Source of the DNA: Hymenobacter frigidus
Lineage (GTDB): Bacteria; Bacteroidota; Bacteroidia; Cytophagales; Hymenobacteraceae
NCBI RefSeq assembly: GCF_014640435.1
Contig: NZ_BMGY01000044.1
Coordinates: 1-34,181, forward strand
Direction of reading: 5' to 3'
DNA length: 34,181 nucleotides
The notes under the pieces were generated by a model. It was not told the DNA's origin. It did not search any database and saw nothing but the letters and a program-made list of their open reading frames with translations. Numbering within the stretch: position 1 is the first letter of the stretch; each line of letters starts with the position of its first letter. Of the stretch, positions 8,150-17,097 are shown piece by piece. A program made the translations under genes and the position numbers.

Positions 8150-9358
8150 CTAAAAATTAAGCTGGGCCTGCAGCCGCAACAGGCCGCCGCGCTGTCGGTT
8201 GTCGGGCCGCTGGAAGTCCTCGAAGCGGCGCGAGGACAGCGTGTACATGGCCACGAATTCGAAGCTGTTGAGCGGCTGCCACTCCACGCCCAATTCGGCT
8301 TCGCGCACGGTGTAGCTGCGGGCGTCGCGTTCGTGCTTTTTGCCGCCTTCGTAGAATTGGGCGCGCACAAAAGGGTAGAACTGCTGCCGCTGGTAGCGCA
8401 GCCGGTAGTTGAGCAGCACGTAGCCGCCGTGCAGGCGCCGGGTTTCGATGCTGTTGGTGCGGGGGTTAAATTCCGGACCCCGGCCCAGGTTGTATTCGGC
8501 CTGCACGCCGAACGGCTGTGGATACAGGACGAAAGTGGCGGCCACGCGCTGGTCGGGGTAGCGCAGGTCGGGGCGGTGCTTCACCCCGGCCGACAGCTGG
8601 TCGCGGGCCACCACGTACTCGCCGCTGTAGGCTTGCAAAGCGGGCTCGATGATGTGCCGGCCCAGGGCCAGCGGGTAGCTGAAGCGGCCCACCACGTGCT
8701 GCTGGTTGTTGAGCTCGGCGCGGTTGGCGGTCTGGCCGTTAAATACGCCCAGGCCCAGCACGCCGTAGTCGCCCGAGCCCTTCAGGCCTTCTTTCACCAG
8801 CCGGGCAAAGCGCTGGCGCACGGCGGTGGGGGCCCAGTAGAAAAACGCGCCCAAATCCCGCTCGTTGGAAAAGGCACTGTTCAGCGCGTCGTTGCGGTCG
8901 AGGGCCAGCCGGTTTTGGCTCGACTGCATGTTCTCGAACCCGAACGGTATTTTGCTCTGGCCCAACCGAATGCGGTACTGGCTGGTTTTGTCGAGGCCGA
9001 TGTCGAAATAGGCGTCGCGCAGCTGGCCGAAATTCAGCGACGTGCTGCCGCTGGGTGTGTTCACAAAATCGGGCTGAATGTAGAAGTACACTCGCTCGTG
9101 CAGCTGCCCCGAGAATATAATCCGCACCCGGCGTAGCGAGATGCCGCCGTTGTTGCCCCACGACCGGTCGCACTGCTCGCAGCTCAGGTTCGGATTGGTT
9201 TCGAGCAGGCGGTTGTAGCGCGCCTGCACGTACCCGCGAATGGCAAAGGTTTCGAACCACTGCTTGGCCGTGGCGGGCGCCTGAGCCGACGAGTCGGAGG
9301 GTTGACTATGCGCCCTATGGGTCAGTAGGACCAGGATGATGATTAACAGATTTCTCAT
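8150..9358 (-). CDS. Outer-membrane porin, phosphate-selective O/P family
   Basis: A 402-residue protein with a signal peptide (MRNLLIIILVLLTHRAHS), followed by a 16-to-18-strand beta-barrel pattern ending in a C-terminal aromatic (QAQLNF), as outer-membrane barrels do. The N-terminal barrel part (IRGYVQARYNRL, SLRRVRIIFSGQL, YFYIQPDF, then LGQSKIPFGFENMQSS) is the hallmark of the porin O/P family (PF07396), which takes up anions such as phosphate in Bacteroidota and Proteobacteria. Substrate specificity cannot be read from the sequence, and no Pho-type genes adjoin it. A CEQCD pair of cysteines near residue 60 is unusual for a periplasm-facing loop and may form a disulfide. It diverges from the broken RND operon. 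Confidence 0.82.
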   Translation of the reverse strand: MRNLLIIILVLLTHRAHSQPSDSSAQAPATAKQWFETFAIRGYVQARYNRLLETNPNLSCEQCDRSWGNNGGISLRRVRIIFSGQLHERVYFYIQPDFVNTPSGSTSLNFGQLRDAYFDIGLDKTSQYRIRLGQSKIPFGFENMQSSQNRLALDRNDALNSAFSNERDLGAFFYWAPTAVRQRFARLVKEGLKGSGDYGVLGLGVFNGQTANRAELNNQQHVVGRFSYPLALGRHIIEPALQAYSGEYVVARDQLSAGVKHRPDLRYPDQRVAATFVLYPQPFGVQAEYNLGRGPEFNPRTNSIETRRLHGGYVLLNYRLRYQRQQFYPFVRAQFYEGGKKHERDARSYTVREAELGVEWQPLNSFEFVAMYTLSSRRFEDFQRPDNRQRGGLLRLQAQLNF

Positions 9359-9416
9359 TTATTGACCGCGCTGGTTCGACCAGGTCTGCGCATTATTGCC
9401 CAAAATTTAACGATAT

Positions 9417-10010
9417 GTGAAGACAATATTACGCTCTCCGGACTTCACCGGGGATTTGCTGACGACGCTCTCGGACAATAACAAAATGTGGGTCTATTTC
9501 AATGTGCCCGAAGCGGAGTACCTGGCTTACGAAGCCCACGCCAAAGCCAGCGACAGCGCGCAGAAAGTGAAGCTGACGATGGCCAACAACGAGGTGTTCA
9601 ATCAGCCCGGCCTGGTGCAAACCATCGAGGCCGACTTCAACAACGAAACCGGCAACATCGCCTTCCGGGCCACTTTCCCCAACCCCAACGGGCTGTTGCG
9701 CAACGGCGAAACCGGCAGCGTGCTCATGACCGTGCCACTGAAAAATGCCCTGATTATCTCGCAGAAAGCCACGTTTGAAATCCTGGAGAAGAAATACGTC
9801 TTCGTGGTCGACAAAAAAAACGTGGTGCACCAGCAGGAAATTGGCATCGCCTCCGAAATACCCGACCTGTACGTCATCAAATCCGGCATCACCGGCACCG
9901 ACCGAATTCTGCTGGAGGGCCTGCGCAAAGTGAAGGACGGCGACAAGGTGAGCTATGAATACAAGGCCCCACAGGCGGTCATCTCGCACCTGAAAGTGTA
10001 CAGCGAGTAA
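9417..10010 (+). pseudogene. RND efflux periplasmic adaptor (HlyD/AcrA family), N-terminally truncated
   Basis: The 197 codons from GTG 9417 cover only the C-terminal part of an AcrA-like membrane-fusion protein: the end of the lipoyl half (GDLLTTLSDNNKMWVYFNV), the beta-barrel domain (PNPNGLLRNGETGSVLMTVP) and the membrane-proximal domain (DRILLEGLRKVKDGDKV). The signal peptide/lipobox, first lipoyl half and alpha-hairpin, about 170-200 residues, are absent. The homologous text stops at about 9447, just after the divergent porin start region, so a deletion or rearrangement end lies there. Without the hairpin it cannot bridge pump and outer-membrane channel. It precedes the pump remnant on the same strand in normal operon order. 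Confidence 0.8.
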
Positions 10011-10035
10011 GGAGCCCGACTCCCTGAACCAGATT

Positions 10036-10146
10036 AGAACGTCATGCTCATCTGGCGTCCGCGCAGCCGAGGCATCTCTACCGCTTCGTTGCAACGGCAT
10101 TGAATACTCCCGAGGTAGAGATGCTTCGGCTGCGCTCAGCATGACG
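10036..10146. repeat. Intergenic hairpin repeat, copy A
   Basis: Arms 10061-10082 and 10114-10135 pair over 22 bases with one G-T pair. Outer arms 10040-10048 and 10138-10146 pair over 9 bases. A 12-base insert (10049-10060) interrupts the left arm. The loop begins with CGCTTCGTTGCAACGG, shared in form with copies B and C. Bases 10036-10062 are identical to the reverse complement of 26038-26064 in copy D. Confidence 0.75.
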
Positions 10147-10175
10147 ACCATTTGGCTTTAATAACCAGCCAGAAT

Positions 10176-12254
10176 ATGTTTAGTAAATTCATTCGGAGGC
10201 CCGTTTTTGCTATTGTTATTTCGATTGTCATCCTGCTCATGGGCGGGCTGGCCATCCTGCAGCTGCCCACGTCGCAGTTTCCGGATATCTCGCCGCCGCT
10301 GGTCATGGTCAGCGCATCGTACCCCGGGGCCAGCGCCAAGGTGCTCACCGAGTCGGTACTCATTCCGCTGGAGCAGGCCGTGAACGGCGTGCCGGGCATG
10401 AAGTACATGACCTCCAACGCCGTGAGCGCCGGCGAAGCCAACATCCAGATTGTCTTCAATCTCGGCACCAACCCCGACTAGGCCGTGGTGAACGTGAACA
10501 CCCGCATTGCGCAGGTGCTGAACCGCTTGCCGCTGCTGGTGCAGCGCGGGGGCGTGATTGTGAACCGGGTGGTGCCCAACATGCTGATGTACGTGAACTT
10601 GTACAGCAAGGACAAGAACACCGACATGAAGTACCTGTCCAACTTCTCCGGCGTGAACATGATGCCGGAGCTGCAGCGCCTCAATGGCATCGGGCGGGCC
10701 AGCATTCTGGGCAGCCGGTAGTACGCCATGCGCGCGTGGCTAAAGCCCGACCGGATGCGCGCCTACAACCTCTCGGTCGACGACGTGATGAAGGCGCTGG
10801 ACGAGCAGAGCGTGATTGGCTCGCCCGGCCGCATCGGCCGCTCCGACGGCAAGCAGGCGCAGTCGCTGGAGTACGTGCTTAGCTACCAGGGCCGCTTCAA
10901 CGACGTGGAGCAGTACAAAAACGTCATCCTGCGGGCCAACGCCAACGGCGAAAGCCTGCACCTCAAGGACGTGGCCAACGTGGAGCTGGGCTCGGAGTAC
11001 TACGACATCTACTCCAACCTGAACCAGTACCCGTCGGCGGCCATCGTGCTGAAGCAGACCTACGACTCGAACGCCTCGGACGTCATTAAAGAGGTGAAAG
11101 CCAAGCTGGAAGAGCTGAAAAAGTCGTCCTTCCCGCCCGGCATGGACTACAAAATCACCTACGACGTGTCGAACTTCCTCGACGCCTCGATTGAGAACGT
11201 GATTCACACCCTGCGCGACGCCTTTATTCTGGTGGCGTTGGTGGTGTTCCTATTCCTCGGCGACTGGCGCTCCACGAAAGGCGTGAGCATCGGCAACGCC
11301 ATGAACACGCTGTCTATCATGGTGGGCAGTACCTACGAGCTGGGCTTCATCAAATACCAGCGCTTTTTCAAGGTGTTCGTGCAGGCCTCGCCGGAGTACC
11401 GCCGGCTGCCCGAGGATATCCTCAACATGTGGGCGAAAAACGACAAGGGCGAAATGGTGCCGTTCTCGGCCTTCATGAAAATTGTGAAGACCCAGGGCGC
11501 CAACAAAACCAACCGCTACAACATGTACACCACGGCCTCCATCCGCGGCGGCGCGGCGGCGGGCTTCAGCAGCGGCGAGGCCATCAAGGCGGTGCAGGAA
11601 GTGGCCAAAGAGCTGCCCCACGGCTACGACATCGACTGGGGCGGGCTGTCGAAAGACGAAGTGAGCCGCGGTAACGAGTCCATCGTCATTTTCCTGATTG
11701 TGCTGGTGTTCGTGTACCTGGTGCTCGCCGCGCAGTACGAAAGCTTCCTGCTGCCGCTGGCGGTCATATTCTCGCTGGTAGCGGGCGTGTTCGGGTCGTT
11801 CCTGTTCATCAAAATATTTGGTCTGGCCAACGACATCTACGCTCAGGTGGGCCTCGTGATGCTGGTCGGTTTGTTGGGCAAGAACGCCGTGCTTATCGTC
11901 GAGTTCGCGGCCCTGAAACACGAAGAAGGCATGTCGGTGCGCGACGCGGCCATTGAAGGTGCCCGGGTTCGTTTTCGGCCGATTCTGATGACCTCCTTCG
12001 CCTTCATCGCCGGCCTGATTCCGCTGGTGGTGGCCACCGGCGCGGGTGCCATCGGCAACCGCACCATCGGCAGCTCGGCCTTGGGCGGCATGCTGTTCGG
12101 CACCGTGTTCGGGGTCATCATCATTCCCGGCCTGTACTACTTTTTTGGCACCCTGGCCGGCGACAAAAAGTTGATTCGGGACGAAAACGAGTCGCCGATT
12201 TTTGAAGGCGTTGAGCCGCGTGTATTAATCGAAGAAACCGAGCCTTATGCTTAA
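10176..12254 (+). pseudogene. RND multidrug efflux pump (AcrB/HAE1 family), broken
   Basis: The start ATG at 10176 gives the standard N-terminus (MFSKFIRRPVFAIVISIVIL). The frame is interrupted by TAG at 10479-10481 (context GTNPD-stop-AVVNVNTRI, where relatives have Q) and TAG at 10719-10721 (GSR-stop-YAMRAWLKPDRM, probably also CAG). After GDWRST (11262-11276) the text jumps directly to GVSIGNAMNTLSIMVGSTYE, a motif of the second periplasmic half. The segment with TM2 to TM6, including the TM4 aspartates of the proton relay, and part of the second porter domain is therefore gone, roughly 350-400 residues. The C-terminal TM bundle is intact (GLLGKNAVLIVEFA retains the relay lysine). Even with amber suppression it would not pump. 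Confidence 0.93.
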
Positions 12255-13692
12255 GAAACGCCTTTATCAATGCCTAAGCGCCGTTGGCCTGGCGCTAGCG
12301 GTTGGCGCCTGCAAAACGCCGGAGCTGGTGGTAAAGAACGAGAGCCGCAACACGCCGGCCCGCTACTCCACCGCCACCACCGCTCCGCAGGATAGCGCCA
12401 ATACGGCGCGCCTTCAGTGGAAGCAGTTTTTCACCGACCCGAACCTGCAGGCGCTGATTGGCACGGCCCTGGAAAATAACCAGGAGCTGAACATCACGCT
12501 GCAGGAAATCGAAATTGCCCGCAACGAGGTCCGCGCCCGCAGCGGCGAGTACCTTCCCTTCGTGGGCCTGGGTGCCCGGGCCGACGTGGCGAAAGTGGGC
12601 CGCTACACGCTGCAAGGCGCGACCGAGGAGCAGGTCGATATCAAGGAAAACCGCCGCACGCCCGCCCCGCTCACGAACTTCCAGCTGGGTGCTTTTGCCA
12701 CCTGGGAGGTCGACATCTGGCACAAGCTGCGCAATGCGAAGAAGGCCGCGGCCATGCGCTACCTGGCCTCGATAGAAGGCAAAAATTTCATGGTGACCAA
12801 CATCATTGCCGAGATTGCCAACTCATACTACGAGCTGCTCGCCCTCGATAATCAGCTGGTCATCGTGAAGCAGAACATCGGTATTCAGAGCAACGCGCTG
12901 GAGCTGGTGCGCCTGCAGAAGGAATCGGCCCGCACCACCGAGCTGGCCGTGAAACGCTTCGAGGCCCAGGTGCAGCACACCCGCGCCCTGCAATTCAAGC
13001 TGCAGCAAAGCATCGTGGAGACGGAGAACCGGCTCAATTACCTGGCGGGCCGCTACCCGCAGCCGGTGGCCCGCAACGATGGTTCGTTTAGTGGTTTGGT
13101 GCCAAGCGTCATCACGGCCGGCATGCCCACCCAACTGCTGACCAACCGCCCCGACATCCGCCAGGCCGAGCAGCAACTGACGGCCGCCAAGCTGGACGTG
13201 CAGGTGGCCCGCGCCAATTTCTATCCCTCGTTGCGCCTGTCGGCCGCGGCCGGCCTGGCCGCTTTCACGCCGGGCCTGCTGGTTTCAACTCCTCAATCCA
13301 TGCTGTATTCGCTGGGGGGCGACCTGGTGGCGCCCTTGGTGAACCGTAATGGCATCAAGGCCAGGTACTACAACGCCAACGCCGTGCAAACCCAGGCGGT
13401 GTTTCGGTACGAAAAGACCGTGCTCAACGCCTACTTCGAGGTCTCGAATCAAATCGCGAACATCAGCAACCTGGAAAAGAGCTACGAGGCGAAAGCCCGG
13501 GAAGTAGCCGCCCTGAACCAGTCCATCGACATCTCGAACAGCCTATTCCGTGCCGCTAGGGCCGAATACACGGAAGTGCTTTTCACCCAACGCAACGCCC
13601 TGGAATCGAAGTTTGACCTCATCGAAACCAAAATGCAACAGCTGCACGCCACAGTGAACGTGTACCAGGCCCTGGGTGGCGGCTGGAAGTAA
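12247..13692 (+). CDS. TolC/NodT-type outer-membrane efflux lipoprotein
   Basis: A 481-residue outer-membrane factor of the RND efflux system. It begins with a lipoprotein signal peptide with lipobox VGAC (acylated Cys22) and has the two repeats of the OEP family, each with long coiled helices. The diagnostic segment NRPDIRQAEQQLTAAKLDVQ is followed by ARANFYPSLRLSA, and a short tail ends in ALGGGWK. No stop or frameshift was seen, so it appears intact although its two upstream partners are broken. The ATG at 12247 overlaps the last 8 bases of the pump pseudogene, the usual translational coupling in such operons. It could still serve another pump elsewhere in the genome, or it is simply the last member of the operon to decay. 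Its expression depends on the upstream promoter and may suffer polarity from the early stops. Confidence 0.9.
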   Translation: MLKKRLYQCLSAVGLALAVGACKTPELVVKNESRNTPARYSTATTAPQDSANTARLQWKQFFTDPNLQALIGTALENNQELNITLQEIEIARNEVRARSGEYLPFVGLGARADVAKVGRYTLQGATEEQVDIKENRRTPAPLTNFQLGAFATWEVDIWHKLRNAKKAAAMRYLASIEGKNFMVTNIIAEIANSYYELLALDNQLVIVKQNIGIQSNALELVRLQKESARTTELAVKRFEAQVQHTRALQFKLQQSIVETENRLNYLAGRYPQPVARNDGSFSGLVPSVITAGMPTQLLTNRPDIRQAEQQLTAAKLDVQVARANFYPSLRLSAAAGLAAFTPGLLVSTPQSMLYSLGGDLVAPLVNRNGIKARYYNANAVQTQAVFRYEKTVLNAYFEVSNQIANISNLEKSYEAKAREVAALNQSIDISNSLFRAARAEYTEVLFTQRNALESKFDLIETKMQQLHATVNVYQALGGGWK

Positions 13693-13775
13693 GCAGGCGT
13701 GCGCCCGGCTCGGCCCACGCGCGGACTCGCAGAGTCCACGCTACAAGCACATCGACTCCGAAACCGCGTTAGCTG

Positions 13776-16604
13776 CTACAGCCCGTTTCGCTGCGACGTT
13801 TCCAGGCCCCAGTTCCGGCCTTTCTCCACGGCGGGCACGCCCTTCTCCAGCCACACCGGGGCGGGCGCGCCTTTCAGGTAGTGGTCGAAGAACTGCAGCT
13901 CCCGAATGGAAATGTCCTTGCGGTTTTCGCGCTTCACCAGGTTGTGGGCCTCGCCGTTGTATTGCAGCAGCCACACGGGCTTGCCCAGGCGGCGCAGGTC
14001 GGTGAACATCTCGATGCCCTGGTACCACGGCACGGCGCCGTCGGCGTCGTTCGACATGATGACCACGGGCGTCTGCACCTTGGGCAGCTGGAACAGCGGC
14101 GAGTTGCGGATGTAGAGGTCGGGCTTTTCCCAGAGCGTGCCGCCGATGCGGCTCTGGGTGCGCTCGTACTGAAACTGCCGGCTCATGCCCGATTCCCAGC
14201 GGATGCCGCCGTAGGCCGAAGTCATGTTCACGACCGGCGCGCCGGCCCAGGCGGCGGCGTACATATTGGTTTGCGTGATGAGGTAGGCCACCTGGTAGCC
14301 GCCCCAGCTCTGGCCCTGGATGCCGATGTGCGCGGCATCGACCCAGCTGTTTTTCTTGAGGTCTTCCACGCCGGAATTGATGAACTCCACCGCCGACGGA
14401 CCGGGCTCGCCGATGGTGTAGCTGATGTCGGGCGTGAACACAAGGTAGCCGTTGCTGGCAAACATGGCAATGTCGAGCTTCGAGGGCGACGGCGCGGGCG
14501 CCTGATACCGGTAGATGCCGTCCGACAGCTTCTCGTAGAAATACGCCACCATCGGGTACTTCTTATTCGGGTCGAAATTCTCGGGCTTGTACAGCACGCC
14601 GGTGGCTTTGAAGCCTTTCGGGGTGGTCCAGTGCACCAGCTCGGCCGTGAACCAGTTGTAGTCCTGCTGCTGGGCGTTGATGGTGCTGAGCTGGATTTCC
14701 TTCTTCAGGTCGCCGCTCACGTACACGTCGGCCGGCCGGCTCACGCTGGATTTCGTGTAGATGAAGCTGCCGGCGTTTTTGGCCTTGTCCAGCGTCGAGT
14801 AGCTCATCGGGGCCATCGCCACCAGCTCCGGACTTTTGGTGCCGGCAATGCCTTTTTTGTAATAGCCCCAGGTTTTATCCACCTCGTTTTGGGCCTGCAG
14901 CAGCAGTTCCTCTTTGGGCTCGATAAACTTTTGCTTGGCCACCGGCAGGCGGTAGCGGAATTTCAATTTATTCTGGCGGCCCACGCCGTTGGTGAAATTC
15001 ACGGCGAGGCCGGTTTTGGGGTTGATTTTCCAGATATCGTACCGGTCGTAAATCAGCACGGCTTCGTCGTTCTTGGTCCAGGCGGCCAGGCCGTAGGGGT
15101 CGGGGTCGGTGGGCGAGTCGTTCTCCTCGTCGGTGAAGGATACGCCGGCTTTTTGGGTTAGGTTAACGGTTTTGCGCGTGGCCACTGCGAAGGCAAACCA
15201 GGCCTTGGCCGCGTCGTCGTACCACACGGCGTAGTCGCCGTGCGGCGAAATCTGGAAGCGGCTTTTGGCCGCTTTGGAGTTGATGGCAATGCGCTCGCCG
15301 GTGCGCGTCGAAACCAGGTAGGCCTGCTTGCGGGTGCTGCCTTCCCACTGCATCGACACCCGCTTGGCGGTGTCCGTCACGGCCAGCACGTACTCGGTGT
15401 TGGTGTTCTCGGCCAGGTAAGAATCGCGCAGGTACTCGTCTTCCAATTGGATGAATTTGTTGGCCTGCTTGGGGTAAATCACCGCCTGGTAATTCCGCTG
15501 CAAGTCCTTTTTCAGGTTCTTGAGCTGCATGGGCTGCAGGTAGTCGTCCTTGTAGTTCCAGATGTCGAGCTTGGCGTGCTCAAACTCCACCAGCGTAGTA
15601 TCCTGCGGAATGGGGTCGGGCGCGGTGCCGAAGTACAGCTTCTCGCCATTTTCACTGAACACGATTTTGCCAAATCCGCTCGGCGACCAGCCCGTTTTCA
15701 AAACCTTGTCGCCGGGCCGCACCAAAACAGCCGCGCTGTCGGCTCCAAAGTCCGAGTAATACAGGCTGAAAGGCTTCACCAGCGCTTTTTCAGCATGTTT
15801 TTCGGCGGTGAACGCCAGCTGCCGGCCCGCGTCGTCAAACGCCAGGTTCTTATACACGCCCTTGCCCGCGCTTAGCTTTTTGAGGTTGCCAGCGGCCAAA
15901 TCGAACGCGAACAAGCCTGATTGCACGACTTTGCTGTTCTTCGGAGCCAGCACGGCAAACGCCGTCCGGTTGCCCAGCTTGCTGATTTGATACTCGGTAA
16001 CCGAGGCGAATTCGCGCGCTTTGCCGGTTAACAGGTTTAGCACGGTGAGGGGTGCCCCGGCTTTGTTGGCTTCAAGCAGGCCGTCGGTAAGCTTCTTCAG
16101 CGTATCGGCCGGGGCTTTGGGCTTGGGGTCCTTCACCAGCGGCTTGGTGCCCAGAAAGGCCAGCACCGACGCTTTTTCGGCCAACTGGAACGACTTCACG
16201 TTGGCGTACTTGGTGAGCTTGCCGGTTTCCAGGGCGTAGATGCCCAGCGAATCCTTGGGCATGTCGTCGGGCTTTTTCTTCTTGATTTTGGCCTGACGCA
16301 CCAACTGGTAAGGTGGCTTGATGGGAAACACCACGTAGCGCGAATCAGCTGAGAATACGGCCGAGTCGCCGCGACTAATCTTGGCCAGCGGGCGGTTACC
16401 GGCCGTTTTGATGTGCAGCGTGCCATCGCCCTGCTGGGGCTTCACCTGAAACAGCACGTACTTGCCGTTGTTGCTTATTTTCTGGTTGACAACGCTTTCC
16501 CACTTATCGTACACCGAGTGGTCGAGCGGTTTTTTGGCAACCTGCTGCGCCACGGCCGGCCGCAGGCCAATTAAACAGGCAAAAAGGAGAGCTAGCTTGT
16601 GCAT
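13776..16604 (-). CDS. S9 family prolyl-oligopeptidase-like secreted peptidase
   Basis: A 942-residue exported protein with a signal peptide (MHKLALLFACLIGLRPAVAQ), a long beta-propeller region at about 40-650 made of Kelch/WD-like strands, and a C-terminal alpha/beta-hydrolase domain at about 690-925 (Peptidase_S9). The catalytic triad is visible: Ser766 in GQSWGGYQ, Asp855 in NDADGAVPW and His887 in GEAHNL. The length and layout fit the large periplasmic S9 peptidases of Bacteroidota that trim oligopeptides after proline or acidic residues; the exact specificity (DPP, acylaminoacyl or endopeptidase) cannot be assigned. The promoter box TATATTTG lies 20 bases before the start codon. It converges with the RND operon at its 3' end, 83 bases away. 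Confidence 0.9.
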   Translation of the reverse strand: MHKLALLFACLIGLRPAVAQQVAKKPLDHSVYDKWESVVNQKISNNGKYVLFQVKPQQGDGTLHIKTAGNRPLAKISRGDSAVFSADSRYVVFPIKPPYQLVRQAKIKKKKPDDMPKDSLGIYALETGKLTKYANVKSFQLAEKASVLAFLGTKPLVKDPKPKAPADTLKKLTDGLLEANKAGAPLTVLNLLTGKAREFASVTEYQISKLGNRTAFAVLAPKNSKVVQSGLFAFDLAAGNLKKLSAGKGVYKNLAFDDAGRQLAFTAEKHAEKALVKPFSLYYSDFGADSAAVLVRPGDKVLKTGWSPSGFGKIVFSENGEKLYFGTAPDPIPQDTTLVEFEHAKLDIWNYKDDYLQPMQLKNLKKDLQRNYQAVIYPKQANKFIQLEDEYLRDSYLAENTNTEYVLAVTDTAKRVSMQWEGSTRKQAYLVSTRTGERIAINSKAAKSRFQISPHGDYAVWYDDAAKAWFAFAVATRKTVNLTQKAGVSFTDEENDSPTDPDPYGLAAWTKNDEAVLIYDRYDIWKINPKTGLAVNFTNGVGRQNKLKFRYRLPVAKQKFIEPKEELLLQAQNEVDKTWGYYKKGIAGTKSPELVAMAPMSYSTLDKAKNAGSFIYTKSSVSRPADVYVSGDLKKEIQLSTINAQQQDYNWFTAELVHWTTPKGFKATGVLYKPENFDPNKKYPMVAYFYEKLSDGIYRYQAPAPSPSKLDIAMFASNGYLVFTPDISYTIGEPGPSAVEFINSGVEDLKKNSWVDAAHIGIQGQSWGGYQVAYLITQTNMYAAAWAGAPVVNMTSAYGGIRWESGMSRQFQYERTQSRIGGTLWEKPDLYIRNSPLFQLPKVQTPVVIMSNDADGAVPWYQGIEMFTDLRRLGKPVWLLQYNGEAHNLVKRENRKDISIRELQFFDHYLKGAPAPVWLEKGVPAVEKGRNWGLETSQRNGL

Positions 16605-16622
16605 GTAGCAGTTGGTTTAGTC

Positions 16623-16877
16623 TCAAATATACTGCTGCACCAGGTTCGGTTCCCTGCCAATTGGAGCTAAAGGACTGTGCCTACCCCGCCGCACTTCGCC
16701 ACCAGCAGCCCCTTCCGCAGTAAGCGGGGCAATATCTTTCCATGGATGAGCATGGACGGCCACGACTGCACGGACAACCCCAGCCACGAGTTCATCGGGC
16801 CAGCACTTGCCGAAAAACAGGGTCACGGGCTCGCCGTGCTCATTGGTGAAGAAGGTGACATCATCGCCTTCATACAC
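16623..16877 (-). CDS. Doubtful small ORF, probable gene remnant
   Basis: 84 codons from GTG 16877. The first part has protein-like composition (VYEGDDVTFFTNEHGEPVTL, then FFGKCWPDEL) and the frame stays open upstream past the GTG, while the second half is low-complexity. It covers the S9 promoter and shows no leader or ATG, so it is more likely a decayed fragment than a working gene. Apart from this and the hairpin repeat, the 16605-17097 gap holds nothing else I can support. Confidence 0.2.
   Translation of the reverse strand: MYEGDDVTFFTNEHGEPVTLFFGKCWPDELVAGVVRAVVAVHAHPWKDIAPLTAEGAAGGEVRRGRHSPLAPIGREPNLVQQYI
16624..16631 (-). promoter_or_regulatory. Bacteroidota -7 box (TATATTTG) of the S9 peptidase gene
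   Basis: Minus-strand TATATTTG matches TAnnTTTG exactly and is 19 bases from the ATG at 16604, giving a short leader of about 13 bases. A TTG lies about 26 bases further upstream, longer than the usual 19-21-base spacing. Confidence 0.55.
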
Positions 16878-16928
16878 GTCGTCGATGCTGGTGCAGGGCT
16901 TTAATAGTCTGCTCAGTTTTCCGTCTGC

Positions 16929-17067
16929 TGTTTGAGTTAGCTAAAATCATTCTGAAACGGTCATGCTGAGCTTGTCGAAGCATCTCTACCGCTTCATTGC
17001 ACCGGCTCAAGCGAAGCGGTAGAGATGCTTCGACAAGCTCAGCATGACCGTTTTATTAACTCAAACA
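16929..17067. repeat. Intergenic hairpin repeat, copy B
   Basis: Positions 16955-16995 and 17013-17053 are perfect reverse complements over 41 bases with a 17-base loop. An additional outer inverted repeat of 11 bases (16929-16939 with 17057-17067) frames the element. The arm core reads CTGAGCTTGTCGAAGCATCT, the same core as copies A and C but with paired changes. It sits between the S9 peptidase and the second T9SS gene and could terminate transcription on either strand. Confidence 0.85.
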
Positions 17068-17097
17068 ACTTCCAAGGAAAGCACTTTTGGCTAATAT

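Noticed and set aside
8111..9136. A 341-codon plus-strand frame.
   Set aside because: It is antisense to the porin gene and reads as a shadow of high-GC codon use (His/Gln/Val-rich, no domain).
10479..10721. Amber codons at glutamine positions as evidence for TAG recoding to Gln.
   Set aside because: TAG is a normal stop for the T9SS genes ending at 32053 and 17098, and the same pump gene has a large deletion, so simple decay explains the stops.
13881..15161. A 426-codon plus-strand frame.
   Set aside because: It is entirely antisense to the S9 peptidase, whose catalytic motifs are clear.
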